A stretch of DNA of 9,667 nt from an uncultured Prevotella sp. (GCA_905234355.1 CAJOHP010000075.1:1-9667); one strand, 5' to 3'. Shown: positions 1 to 8,209, counted from the stretch's first letter. Translations and numbers: made by a program. The notes: generated by a model not told the origin, from the sequence alone.

Positions 1-617
1 ACCTGCAGGCCTATGCCGACTATGCCTACTTCCCCTGGGCACGCTATCTGGTATCGCAGTCGTCGAGTGCCGTCGACGCCGTCGTGGCACCCACCCTCGA
101 GCTAGGGCGCGTCACCCTGCGCGGGCGCTACCGCTGGCACCGGCGCTACCGCGACAACGAGACGAAGACGGCACTGCAGCCCGTGACCGACCAGCGGCTG
201 CGCCTCTCTGTGGCGGTGCCCGCCTCCGGCGCGCTGAGGCTCACCACACAGGCCGACCTTGCCCACAGCGTCTTCCGCGAGACTTCGCGAGGCATCATGC
301 TCAGCGAGCAGCTCACATGGCAGAGGGCCGGCAGCCACGTGGCACTCACCGCCGCATGGTTCTGCACCGACGACTACCAGAGCCGCGTCTATCTCTACGA
401 GCGGCAGCTGGCCCATCAGTTTGCCTTCCCCAGCTACTACGGTCGCGGACTGCGCCTGGCACTGACCATGCGCACCGACATCGGCACACGACTGCGCATA
501 GCTGCCCGATTGGGCCACACACGCTACTTCGACCGCTCCGTCGTAGGCTCTGCACTGCAGCAGGTGGACCACAGCACGCTCACCGACCTTGACCTGCAGA
601 TGCGCCTCCGCCTGTGA
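1..617 (+). CDS. 3' end of a probable outer-membrane beta-barrel protein (helix-hairpin-helix/ComEA-like family)
   Basis: The frame is open from the first complete codon at position 3 to the TGA at 615-617, giving about 204 residues. The first possible start inside the window (GTG at 84) is not a real start, because the coding pattern runs through it from the left edge. The visible part alternates polar and hydrophobic residues, is rich in Tyr, Arg and Leu, has no membrane helix, and ends in a strand-like motif (LQMRLRL), as transmembrane beta-strands do. The stretch with VYLYERQLAHQF, YYGRGLRL, a GHTRYFDRS-like motif and a final TDLDLQMRLRL resembles, from memory, the C-terminal barrel of the large Bacteroidales proteins annotated as helix-hairpin-helix domain proteins, whose ComEA-like HHH repeats lie N-terminal. 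Those repeats would be outside this window, so the family call is tentative; another outer-membrane barrel is the main alternative. The next gene has its own promoter, so this gene ends a separate unit. Confidence 0.6.
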   Translation, partial: LQAYADYAYFPWARYLVSQSSSAVDAVVAPTLELGRVTLRGRYRWHRRYRDNETKTALQPVTDQRLRLSVAVPASGALRLTTQADLAHSVFRETSRGIMLSEQLTWQRAGSHVALTAAWFCTDDYQSRVYLYERQLAHQFAFPSYYGRGLRLALTMRTDIGTRLRIAARLGHTRYFDRSVVGSALQQVDHSTLTDLDLQMRLRL

Positions 618-655
618 GCTGACAGGCAAAAAGGCGAAAAAAGGCGCTCAAACGT

Positions 656-686
656 TTTGTGTTGTAACCGATTTTCACTACCTTTG
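656..686 (+). promoter_or_regulatory. Bacteroidota consensus promoter for the spmAB-like operon
   Basis: TTTG at 656-659, a 19-nt spacer, then TACCTTTG at 679-686 match the Bacteroidota primary-sigma consensus (TTTG at about -33 and TAnnTTTG at about -7). The site lies in a short AT-richer gap after the stop of the preceding gene. Transcription would start near 691-696, leaving a leader of about 40 nt before the ATG at 735. This also argues against the upstream in-frame TTG at 657, which overlaps the promoter itself. Both hexamer-like elements match fully; the start site is inferred. Confidence 0.82.
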
Positions 687-734
687 CAGCACAATTTTCA
701 AACATACCAGAATTATATTGTAGGCATATACATC

Positions 735-1967
735 ATGGTACTCAATTACATTTGGATTGCATTTTTTGTCGTGGCGTTTGTCATCGCGCTGTTCCGTCTG
801 GTCGTCATGGGCGACCTCGAGGTGTTTCCCGCAATGATGGACTCCACTTTCTCGTCGTCGAAGACAGCGTTTGAGATATCGCTCGGGCTCACCGGCGTGC
901 TGGCCCTCTGGCTCGGCATCATGAAGATAGGCGAGCGCGGCGGTGTGGTGAATGTGCTGGCACGGCTGCTCAGTCCGCTCTTTGTCAAGCTCTTTCCCTC
1001 CATACCCAAGGGCCATCCCGCCACGGGCAGCATCTTCATGAACATCGCGGCCAACATGCTGGGACTGGACAATGCCGCCACGCCGCTGGGCCTGAAGGCC
1101 ATGGAGCAGATGCAGGAGCTCAACACGAAGAAAGACACGGCGAGCGACGCCATGATCATGTTCCTGGTGATGAACACCTCGGGACTGACCATCATCCCCG
1201 TCTCCATCATGGTCTACCGTGCACAGATGGGCGCGGCACAGCCCACCGACATCTTCATCCCCATCCTGCTGGCCACCTTCTTCTCGACGCTGGCCGGCAT
1301 CGTGGTGACCTCGCTCTATCAGCGCATCAACCTGCTCAACCGCACCATCCTGCTCTTCCTGGGCGGCGCCTGCGCGCTGGTGGCCGCCATCATCTGGGGC
1401 TTCGGCCAGCTGGACGGCGAGACGATGGGCAAGGTGAGCACCACGGCGGCCAACATCCTGCTGATGACCATCATCGTGGCCTTCATCCTGGCAGGCATGC
1501 GCAAGAAGGTCAACGTCTACGACGCCTTCGTCGAGGGGGCCAAGGACGGCTTTACTACTGCCGTGCGCATCATACCCTATCTGGTGGCCATACTCGTGGG
1601 CATCGGCGTCTTCCGTGCATCGGGAGCCATGGACATGCTCATCGGCGGCATACGCTACGGCGTGGCCGCCACGGGGATGGATACACAGTTTGTCGAGGCA
1701 CTGCCCACGGCACTGATGAAGCCCCTCTCCGGCAGCGGCGCACGCGGCATGATGGTCGACGCTATGACCACCTACGGCGCCGACTCCTTCGTGGGACGCC
1801 TGGCCTGCGTCTTCCAGGGCTCCACCGACACCACGTTCTATATCCTCGCCGTCTACTTCGGATCCGTGGGCATACGCTACACCCGCCACGCCGTGGCCTG
1901 CGGACTGCTGGCCGACCTGGCCGGCATCATCGCCGCCATTGCCATCTGCTATATGTTCTTCGGGTGA
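735..1967 (+). CDS. Nucleoside-recognition (Gate) domain membrane protein, SpmA-SpmB fusion
   Basis: This 410-residue integral membrane protein joins two Gate (nucleoside-recognition) domains that Bacillus encodes as separate spore maturation proteins SpmA and SpmB. The SpmA-like half (about 1-190) shows GHPATGSIFMNIAANMLGLDNAATP-type sequence (around 95-120) and the NTSGLTIIPVSIMVYRA segment. The SpmB-like half (about 215-410) contains MKPLSGSGARGMMVDAM, a YGADSFVGRLA segment and QGSTDTTFYILAVYFGSVG followed by RYTRHA. I count about ten hydrophobic segments. The start is the ATG at 735, not the in-frame TTG at 657: the latter lies in the promoter, and MVLNYIWIAFFVV begins with a natural first membrane helix. 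Members occur widely in Bacteroidota, which do not sporulate, so the role here is probably transport of a small molecule; the substrate is unknown. It is the first gene of the probable operon. Confidence 0.9.
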   Translation: MVLNYIWIAFFVVAFVIALFRLVVMGDLEVFPAMMDSTFSSSKTAFEISLGLTGVLALWLGIMKIGERGGVVNVLARLLSPLFVKLFPSIPKGHPATGSIFMNIAANMLGLDNAATPLGLKAMEQMQELNTKKDTASDAMIMFLVMNTSGLTIIPVSIMVYRAQMGAAQPTDIFIPILLATFFSTLAGIVVTSLYQRINLLNRTILLFLGGACALVAAIIWGFGQLDGETMGKVSTTAANILLMTIIVAFILAGMRKKVNVYDAFVEGAKDGFTTAVRIIPYLVAILVGIGVFRASGAMDMLIGGIRYGVAATGMDTQFVEALPTALMKPLSGSGARGMMVDAMTTYGADSFVGRLACVFQGSTDTTFYILAVYFGSVGIRYTRHAVACGLLADLAGIIAAIAICYMFFG

Positions 1968-1971
1968 CAGG

Positions 1972-2007
1972 CTCATAGAACCCATAAGCCCCATAAGCCC
2001 CATAAGC
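1972..2007 (+). repeat. 9-nt tandem repeat (3 perfect copies plus 1 degenerate) with G-quadruplex potential on the minus strand
   Basis: CCCATAAGC occurs three times head to tail at 1981-1989, 1990-1998 and 1999-2007, preceded by a degraded copy (CTCATAGAA, 1972-1980) and followed by CCT. Read on the minus strand, the tract has four runs of three to four G separated by CTTAT loops, which fits the G3+N1-7 quadruplex pattern. It sits wholly between the SpmAB-fusion stop (1967) and the flippase start (2028). An A-rich stretch, A8-G-A7 (2011-2026), follows directly and leads into the ATG, probably helping ribosome loading as A-rich leaders do in this phylum. Confidence 0.85.
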
Positions 2008-2027
2008 CCTAAAAAAAAGAAAAAAAC

Positions 2028-3470
2028 ATGTCGAAACTATCATCGCTGGCCAAGGACACCGCCATCTACGGTCTGTCGAGCATCGTGGGCCGCTTCCTCA
2101 ACTATCTCCTTGTGCCGCTCTACACAGCCAAGATGTCGGCCGCATCGGGCGGCTATGGCGTCATCACCAATATGTATGCCTACACGGCGCTGGTGCTCGT
2201 GCTGCTCACTTTTGGCATGGAGACCACCTACTTCCGCTTCGCCAACAAGACGCACGAGGACTCGCGGCGTGTCTATAGCACGGCACTCATGAGCGTGGCC
2301 ACCGTGTCGGCCCTCTTCGTGGCGCTGGTCCTGCTGTGCATCACCCCGCTGAGCACCGCCATGGGCTATGCCGACCACCCCAGCTACGTGTGGGTGATGG
2401 CGCTCACAGTGGCCATCGACGCTGTGCTCTGCCTGCCCTTCGCCCTGCTGCGACAGCAGAAGAAGGCGGTGAAGTTTGCAGCGCTCAAGCTCTTCAACAT
2501 CGTGCTGAGCATCCTGCTCAACATCGTCTACTTCGCATGGATGGACGGAAGGGAGGTGGGCTACGCCTTCTACATCAACCTCGTCTGCTCGGCCATGCTT
2601 GCCGTCTGCCTGGCCAAGGAGCTCACCGCCTTCGGCTTTGCCATAGACCGCGGCGTGCTGCGACGCATGCTCAGCTACACCTGGCCCATACTCGTGCTCG
2701 GCATTGCAGGCATTCTGAACCAGACGGCCGACAAGATGCTCTTCCCCTATATATATAAAGGTGAGGACATGCGCGAGCAGCTCGGCATCTACGGCGCCTG
2801 CGTGAAGATAGCCATGATCATGGCCATGATCACCCAGGCCTTCCGCTATGCCTATGAGCCCATCGTCTTTGCCGGAGTGAAGGACAAGGACCAGCACGAG
2901 ATGTATGCCAAGGCCATGAAGTACTTCATCATCTTCACCCTCCTGGCCTATCTCATCGTGGTGGCCTGGCTCGACGTGCTCAAGCTGCTCATAGGCAGCG
3001 ACTACTGGTCGGGACTGCGCGTGGTGCCCATCGTGATGGCCGCTGAGATTATGATGGGCGTCTACTTCAACCTCTCCTTCTGGTACAAGATTACCGACCG
3101 CACCATCTGGGGCGCCGTGTTCTCCGGACTGGGATGCGCCGTGCTCATCGCGGTCAACGTCGCCTTTGTGCCCCGCTATGGCTATATGGCCTGCGCCTGG
3201 GGCGGCTTTGCCGGCTACGCTGTGGCCATGCTCGTGAGCTACTTCGTGGGACAGCACTACTACCCGCTCGACTATCCGTTGCGCGACATCCTCGTCTACG
3301 TGCTGCTCTCGGCCGTAGGCACATGGGCCATGCTCTCCTGGCACGGCCTCTTCCCGCTCTGGATAGAGCTGCTCTGCAACACTGGCGTGGTGGCCCTCTT
3401 TGCCCTGTGGATCATACACCACGACTTCCCCTTGCGACACATCCCCATCATCGGAAAATACTTCAAATAA
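2028..3470 (+). CDS. Oligosaccharide/polysaccharide flippase (Wzx-like, MOP superfamily)
   Basis: The 480-residue product is hydrophobic throughout, with about 12-14 membrane helices, the usual size for Polysacc_synt/Wzx-type flippases. These move lipid-linked sugar units across the inner membrane during synthesis of O-antigen, capsule or other glycans. The N-terminus (KDTAIYGLSSIVGRFLNYLL, residues 9-28, followed by VPLYT) is the typical opening of the Bacteroidales members, and residues about 205-250 (MLSYTWPILVLGIAGILNQTADK) carry the usual mid-protein motif. The ATG at 2028 is chosen for that N-terminus and the A-rich leader. No glycosyltransferases lie next to it, so it is not in an obvious capsule cluster and its glycan substrate cannot be read here. 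It follows the SpmAB fusion by 60 nt and precedes the peptidase gene by 14 nt. The codons for residues around 242-246 form a local TATATATAAA tract, a compositional oddity only. Confidence 0.88.
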   Translation: MSKLSSLAKDTAIYGLSSIVGRFLNYLLVPLYTAKMSAASGGYGVITNMYAYTALVLVLLTFGMETTYFRFANKTHEDSRRVYSTALMSVATVSALFVALVLLCITPLSTAMGYADHPSYVWVMALTVAIDAVLCLPFALLRQQKKAVKFAALKLFNIVLSILLNIVYFAWMDGREVGYAFYINLVCSAMLAVCLAKELTAFGFAIDRGVLRRMLSYTWPILVLGIAGILNQTADKMLFPYIYKGEDMREQLGIYGACVKIAMIMAMITQAFRYAYEPIVFAGVKDKDQHEMYAKAMKYFIIFTLLAYLIVVAWLDVLKLLIGSDYWSGLRVVPIVMAAEIMMGVYFNLSFWYKITDRTIWGAVFSGLGCAVLIAVNVAFVPRYGYMACAWGGFAGYAVAMLVSYFVGQHYYPLDYPLRDILVYVLLSAVGTWAMLSWHGLFPLWIELLCNTGVVALFALWIIHHDFPLRHIPIIGKYFK

Positions 3471-3484
3471 CACAACGAAACGAT

Positions 3485-5620
3485 ATGAAAAGACTATTGC
3501 TATCCCTGACAGCCGCCCTCTCACTCGGCGCCCATGCCGACGAGGGCATGTGGACCCTCTACAACCTGCCGCAGGCTGTCTATGAGACGATGAAGACGGA
3601 GGGCTATCAGCTGCCCTACGACAAGCTTTATCAGGCCGACGACGCCATTATGAAGTCGGTGGTCAACTTCTCGGGCTACTGCTCCGGCGTGGTCGTCTCG
3701 CCCGACGGACTCGTCTTCACCAACCACCACTGCGGCTTCGAGGCCATACGCTCCCACAGCACTGTGGAGCACGACTACATGCTCAACGGATTCTATGCCA
3801 AGACGCAGGAGGAGGAACTGCCCAACAAGGACATGTTTGTGTCGTTCATGGTCGAGCAGCGCGACGTCACCGCCGAGCTCACAGCACAGGGCCTGGAGCA
3901 GATGTCGGCTGAGCGCCGTGCCGCCTTCCTCGACTCGGTGGAGAACGCCATGTCGAAGCAGGTGAAGGAGCAGGACAGCACCCTGCGCCTGGAGCTCAAG
4001 CCCTTCTACGAGGGCAACCGCTACTATGCCACCACCTACCGCGACTTCCGCGACCTCAGACTGGTCTTCGCCATACCTAAGTCGATGGGTAAGTTCGGAG
4101 GCGAGACCGACAACTGGATGTGGCCCCGGCAGACATGCGACTTCTCCGTCTTCCGCATCTACTGCGACCCCAAGACGGGCGGACCCGCCGACTACTCCGA
4201 GCACAACGTGCCCTACCACCCGAAGCACTGGGCACGCATCTCCCGCGACGGCTATCAGGAGGGATCCTTCTCCATGACCATGGGCTATCCGGGCAGCACC
4301 AGCCGCTATCTCTCGAGCTACGGCATCAGGGAGCGATATGCACAGAACGACATACGACAGCAGGTGCGCGGCGTGAAGCAGCAGGTGATGAAACGGCACA
4401 TGGACCAGTCGGAAGCCGTACGCATCAAGTACGACTCCAAGTACGCACAGTCCAGCAACTACTGGAAAAACTCCATCGGCATGAACAAGTGCATCGACAG
4501 CATAGGGCTCATCGGGCAGAAAGCACAGTTTGAGATGCAGCTGCGCCAGTGGATGGACTCCACGGGGCACTACGCCGACCGGCTCGACTTCCCCCTCATG
4601 TCGCGTCTGTATGACCGCCGCATGGAGGTGATGAAGGCGTGGATGTACTTCAGCGAGACCTTCCGCCGCACCGATGAGCTCTCGGCACGCGCCCTGCGTG
4701 CACACAACGGCTCACACCCAAAAGGCAGAGGCAAGAAAGCCTACATAGAGTTCAGCGACTACGACTCGTGGGACTACGACACCGACCGCGAGACACTCGG
4801 CACCCTGCTGCGCAACTACCGCGCGAAGATGCCCGCCGGCAGCCCCTTCATGCCCGACTTCTTCCACACCATCGACGAGCAGTTTGCCGGCGACTGCCAG
4901 GCCTATGCCGACCACCTCTACCAGAAGTCCATGCTGATGAAGAAGGGCAAGCGCATCTACGTGAACAAGAAGTCGTTCCTGAAGGACCTCGGCGTGCAGT
5001 ACGGCCTCGACCTCACCACCGTCATGGCCGACATGCGGCAGGCCATGGAGCGCCTCACCGACAGCATCGCCGTCCAGGAGCGCTACCTCTGTGCTGCCAA
5101 GCTGCGCATGGAGCAGGACCTGCCACACTACAGCGATGCCAACTTCACCATGCGCATGAGCTACGGACAGGTCAGGGAGTACAGCCTGGGAGGCAAGCCC
5201 TCGGGCTACTACACCGACGCGCATAGCCTGCTCGACAAGATGCGGCAGGGCAACACCGTCGAGGACTACCGCGTGGAGCCCGAGATGGTCACCCTGCTCA
5301 GCGAGGCCAGCAAGACGGCCGCAGGCACTGCGGCGTCCACTGCCTATGCCGACCCCCGCACAGGCAAGATGCAGCTATGCTTCCTCACAACCAACGACAT
5401 CACCGGCGGCAACTCTGGCTCGCCCATGTTCGACGGGCAGAACCGGCTCATAGGACTGGCCTTCGACGGCAACTGGGACTCGCTAGCCAGCGACATCTTC
5501 TTCGACTCCCAGCTCGCACGATGCATAGGCGTCGACATACGCTTCGTGCTCTTCATGATGGACCGGTGGGGACATGCCGACCGCCTGCTCCAGGAGATTG
5601 CTGCGGGAGAGAAGAAGTAG
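3485..5620 (+). CDS. S46-family dipeptidyl-peptidase, DPP7-like (secreted)
   Basis: This 711-residue protein is full length for peptidase family S46, periplasmic or surface enzymes that remove dipeptides from peptide N-termini in Bacteroidota living on protein. The ATG at 3485 gives a clean signal peptide (MKRLLLSLTAALSLGAHA, cleavage before Asp19); a longer frame from 3134 would lack it and overlap the flippase. The chymotrypsin-type catalytic parts are visible: TNHHC with His82, the conserved TDNWMWPRQTCDFS segment around 208-221 (Asp219 fits the His-Asp spacing best, Asp209 is the alternative), and GNSGSP with Ser644. Gly662, 18 residues after the serine in LAFDGNW, occupies the S1 position that is Arg673 in P. 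gingivalis DPP11 (Ser655). A glycine there goes with DPP7-type preference for hydrophobic P1 residues, so acidic DPP11 specificity is unlikely. The start is 14 nt after the flippase stop, pointing to co-transcription. Confidence 0.93.
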   Translation: MKRLLLSLTAALSLGAHADEGMWTLYNLPQAVYETMKTEGYQLPYDKLYQADDAIMKSVVNFSGYCSGVVVSPDGLVFTNHHCGFEAIRSHSTVEHDYMLNGFYAKTQEEELPNKDMFVSFMVEQRDVTAELTAQGLEQMSAERRAAFLDSVENAMSKQVKEQDSTLRLELKPFYEGNRYYATTYRDFRDLRLVFAIPKSMGKFGGETDNWMWPRQTCDFSVFRIYCDPKTGGPADYSEHNVPYHPKHWARISRDGYQEGSFSMTMGYPGSTSRYLSSYGIRERYAQNDIRQQVRGVKQQVMKRHMDQSEAVRIKYDSKYAQSSNYWKNSIGMNKCIDSIGLIGQKAQFEMQLRQWMDSTGHYADRLDFPLMSRLYDRRMEVMKAWMYFSETFRRTDELSARALRAHNGSHPKGRGKKAYIEFSDYDSWDYDTDRETLGTLLRNYRAKMPAGSPFMPDFFHTIDEQFAGDCQAYADHLYQKSMLMKKGKRIYVNKKSFLKDLGVQYGLDLTTVMADMRQAMERLTDSIAVQERYLCAAKLRMEQDLPHYSDANFTMRMSYGQVREYSLGGKPSGYYTDAHSLLDKMRQGNTVEDYRVEPEMVTLLSEASKTAAGTAASTAYADPRTGKMQLCFLTTNDITGGNSGSPMFDGQNRLIGLAFDGNWDSLASDIFFDSQLARCIGVDIRFVLFMMDRWGHADRLLQEIAAGEKK

Positions 5621-5664
5621 CAGCAGGGGGCTGTAATTGCAAACGACTAACAAACACAACGACT

Positions 5665-6603
5665 ATGCGTAAGGTAATAGGAATAGGCGAGACTGTGCTC
5701 GACATCATCTTCCGCGACGACCAGCCCGTGCAGGCAGTGCCCGGAGGGTCGGTGTTCAATAGTCTCATCTCGCTCGGGCGCACCGGCATCAAGTGCACCT
5801 TCATCAGCGAGACGGGCAACGACCGTGTGGGCCGCGGCATCATACGCTTCCTGCAGGACAACGGCGTCGACGCCACCAGCGTCAATGTCTATCCCAGCTC
5901 CAAGTCGCCCATCTCGCTCGCCTTCCTCAACGAGCAGAACGATGCCGAGTACATCTTCTACAAAGACCATCCCAACGACCGCCTGGAGTTTGCCTACCCG
6001 CAGGTGGACTGCGACGACGTGGTGCTCTTTGGCAGCTACTATGCCGTCAACCCCGTCATACGCCCCCAGGTGCAGGCCTTCCTCGAGCACGCACGGCAGC
6101 GCGGCGCCATACTCTACTACGACGTGAACTTCCGCGCCTCTCACCGTGACGAGGTGATGAAGCTCACGCCCAACATCCTGGAAAATCTCGAGATGGCCGA
6201 CGTGGTGCGCGGCTCCTCCGAAGACTTCCAGGTGCTCTACCGGAAGAGCGACCCCGACCAGGTCTATCGCACGCAGATAGCCTTCTATACCAAGAAGTTC
6301 ATCTGCACCCAGGGCGCCGACCCCGTGGAGCTGCGTGCCGAGGGCGGGCTGAGCAAGCACTACCCCGTGCCCTCCACACGCACCGTGAGCACCATCGGCG
6401 CCGGCGACAACTTCAACGCCGGCTTCGTCTTCGGACTGCTGCGCTACGGCATCACACGCGACATGATGGAGCGTGGCCTCACCGAGCAGCAGTGGGACCT
6501 GTGCATAAGCTGCGCACAGCAGTTCTCGGCCGATGTGTGCCAGCGGCTCGACAACTATGTGGGCATCGACTTCGCCCGCCAGATGGGCAGCCAGATGGAA
6601 TGA
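5665..6603 (+). CDS. PfkB-family carbohydrate kinase (ribokinase-like)
   Basis: The product has 312 residues, normal for PfkB/ribokinase kinases, which transfer phosphate from ATP to sugars or nucleosides in the cytoplasm. The N-terminus MRKVIGIGETVLDIIF is the usual first strand with a substrate-contacting Asp (13). PGGSVFNSLISLGR (26-39) is the di-glycine hinge signature, ISETGNDRVGR follows near 48-58, and TIGAGDNFNAGF (243-254) is the anion-hole and catalytic-base signature with Asp248. The ATG at 5665 is chosen because it gives this N-terminus; an upstream extension would run back into the peptidase gene. DVNFRASHRDE and the MADVVRGSSEDF region recall fructokinase-like members, but the substrate cannot be decided from sequence alone. 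It lies 44 nt after the peptidase and 25 nt before the TPR regulator, with no promoter consensus in either gap. Confidence 0.92.
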   Translation: MRKVIGIGETVLDIIFRDDQPVQAVPGGSVFNSLISLGRTGIKCTFISETGNDRVGRGIIRFLQDNGVDATSVNVYPSSKSPISLAFLNEQNDAEYIFYKDHPNDRLEFAYPQVDCDDVVLFGSYYAVNPVIRPQVQAFLEHARQRGAILYYDVNFRASHRDEVMKLTPNILENLEMADVVRGSSEDFQVLYRKSDPDQVYRTQIAFYTKKFICTQGADPVELRAEGGLSKHYPVPSTRTVSTIGAGDNFNAGFVFGLLRYGITRDMMERGLTEQQWDLCISCAQQFSADVCQRLDNYVGIDFARQMGSQME

Positions 6604-6628
6604 GTTCACCAAGTAGCCCTACGCCACA

Positions 6629-8209
6629 ATGAAGCATCCCGCCCGCCTGTTCCTCGTCACTGCCATCCTGCTGCTTGCTGCCGCCTGCAGCCGGCAGCAG
6701 CGATGCACCCGCGTCATGGACGAAGCCGCACAGCACGCAGCCACCGCCCCCGACAGCACCCTGCTGCTGCTTGACCAGATAGCCTCCGACGCGGCCCACA
6801 GCACCGACGCCGGTCTGCGGGCCCGCTACACCTTGCTGCGCGCACAGGCTGCCTGGCGATGCTATCAGGACATGCCGCCCGACACGGCGCTCGCCGCCAC
6901 CGTGGACTACTACCGACGGCCCATGCGGCAGCCAGACCTCTGCACGGCCATCTACTACCGAGCCATGCCACTCTATGAGCAGGGCCGCACCACCGAGGCT
7001 GCCACGCTGCTCACCGAGGGCGTGCACATGGCTGAGGCTCTGGCCGACGACTCCCTTCGCTCCAAGTACTACGAGAGCCTGTGCATGGTCAACGAGCACG
7101 CCAAGTGCTATGAGCAGTGGCTCTACTGGGCAAAGAAGTTCATGCAGCACGCCTATCATATTAACAGGGTGCAGCATGTCGTCACTGCGCTCAACGAGAT
7201 GTCGGGCGCCTATGGCTGTCTGGGACGGCAGGACAGCAGCTTGGTCTATCTGCTCAGGTCGCTGCCGCTGCTCGGGCGCACCACCAAGGCCGCACGGGCC
7301 ATGATGCTGGCCAACGTGGGGTGCAAGTATCTTGTGGCCCACGACTATGCCCAGGCCGAGCACTATCTGCTGGCCTCCATCAAGGTCGTGCCGAGAGCCA
7401 ACGCCTTGTCGGCACTGGGCGATGTCTATGCGGCGCGCAACGACACCACCACGGCCGACTCCCTGTGGAACGTGGCGATGCAGACCGCCACCCCACAGCT
7501 GCGGCTGCTTACGCTGCGCTCTGTACTCGAGTCTCATCTTGGCAACGGCGATGCGGCACGGCTGAGGCAACTCTACGATGACATACGCCACCTGGAAGAC
7601 TCGCTTTCTGCGGCAGCCAACACCAAGCAGATAGCCGAGATACAGGCCAGCTACGACAGGGAGCGCGCCGTGGCTCACTACTACAGGCTGCTCTCGGCCA
7701 TCCTCGCCGTGCTGCTGCTCTTTGTGGTGGTGAGCGTGGCCATGTGGATGTACTACCATCGCAAGGTCAGGGAGTATGTGAGTGCCATAGAGCTGAACAG
7801 GCAGGAGATAGACAGGTATCAGAGACAGATAGAGATGCTGAAGACCTCAGGCAAAGACCATGACGACGAGATAGCTCGTCTCAACAGGAGAATAGCCACG
7901 TTGCAGACCGACATCAGCATGCGCATCGGCCGGGGAAAAGAGGTCTATGAAACGATTCGGGAAAACGGGAAACTGCCCGCTGCCGACAGTAGCAGTGAGT
8001 CGTGCCTGATAGCCTATTACTCCGTGAGCCACTACGCCGCCTATCAGCAGTGGATGGCCACCTATTCCGGACTCTCGCCCCGACTGCTGACCTACCTCAT
8101 TTTGCAGGACATGGGCTACGACGACAACCAGATAGCGGCCATCCTGTCGGTAGAGAGTTCCACCATACGCTCCATAAAAAGCAGGCTGAAGAAGCGGCAA
8201 AAGGGCTGA
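6629..8209 (+). CDS. Membrane-spanning TPR protein with cytoplasmic LuxR-like HTH (putative one-component regulator)
   Basis: The 526-residue product has four parts. Residues 1-20 form a lipoprotein-like signal (TAILLLAAAC, Cys20). Residues about 25-345 are helical TPR-like repeats of the abundant Bacteroidales type that opens with a MDEAAQ...APDSTLLLLDQI pattern. A single hydrophobic helix (LLSAILAVLLLFVVVSVAMW, about 354-373) is followed by a charged coiled-coil stretch (about 377-435). The C-terminus (about 482-526: LSPRLLTYLILQDMGY, NQIAAILSVESSTIRSIKSR) fits a LuxR/GerE-like helix-turn-helix. The predicted layout puts the TPRs in the periplasm and the DNA-binding end in the cytoplasm, so one protein could sense outside and act on promoters. 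Ligand and targets are unknown; the separately promoted unit just downstream is the nearest candidate target. It is the last gene before a strong terminator. The start at 6629 gives the lipobox. Confidence 0.82.
   Translation: MKHPARLFLVTAILLLAAACSRQQRCTRVMDEAAQHAATAPDSTLLLLDQIASDAAHSTDAGLRARYTLLRAQAAWRCYQDMPPDTALAATVDYYRRPMRQPDLCTAIYYRAMPLYEQGRTTEAATLLTEGVHMAEALADDSLRSKYYESLCMVNEHAKCYEQWLYWAKKFMQHAYHINRVQHVVTALNEMSGAYGCLGRQDSSLVYLLRSLPLLGRTTKAARAMMLANVGCKYLVAHDYAQAEHYLLASIKVVPRANALSALGDVYAARNDTTTADSLWNVAMQTATPQLRLLTLRSVLESHLGNGDAARLRQLYDDIRHLEDSLSAAANTKQIAEIQASYDRERAVAHYYRLLSAILAVLLLFVVVSVAMWMYYHRKVREYVSAIELNRQEIDRYQRQIEMLKTSGKDHDDEIARLNRRIATLQTDISMRIGRGKEVYETIRENGKLPAADSSSESCLIAYYSVSHYAAYQQWMATYSGLSPRLLTYLILQDMGYDDNQIAAILSVESSTIRSIKSRLKKRQKG

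Noticed and set aside
610..627. Hairpin over the stop of the first gene (GCCTGT / ACAGGC, 6-nt loop)
   Set aside because: The stem is only 6 bp and A-rich sequence, not a T-run, follows, so it is not a credible intrinsic terminator.
2748..2760. TATATATAAAG tract resembling a promoter core
   Set aside because: It lies inside the flippase coding sequence as Tyr-Ile-Tyr-Lys codons and lacks the TAnnTTTG and TTTG elements.
2811..2824. Perfect 14-bp palindrome GCCATGATCATGGC in the flippase gene
   Set aside because: It encodes the Ala-Met-Ile-Met-Ala repeat of a membrane helix; no sign of an operator function within the coding region.
3134..3484. Upstream extension of the S46 peptidase frame
   Set aside because: It overlaps the flippase, has an Arg/Leu/His-rich shadow composition, and would bury the signal peptide that starts at 3485.
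678..3524. Long minus-strand open frames (for example 678-2003 and 2040-3524)
   Set aside because: They are antisense to well-supported genes, are rich in His, Gly, Glu, Asp and Val as expected for mirrored GC-rich codons, and match no recognisable protein. The same holds for minus frames at 3521-4705, 5647-6612 and 6479-7759.
5377..5664. Upstream extension of the PfkB kinase frame
   Set aside because: It overlaps the conserved C-terminus of the peptidase and adds low-complexity shadow sequence; the ATG at 5665 gives the normal kinase N-terminus.
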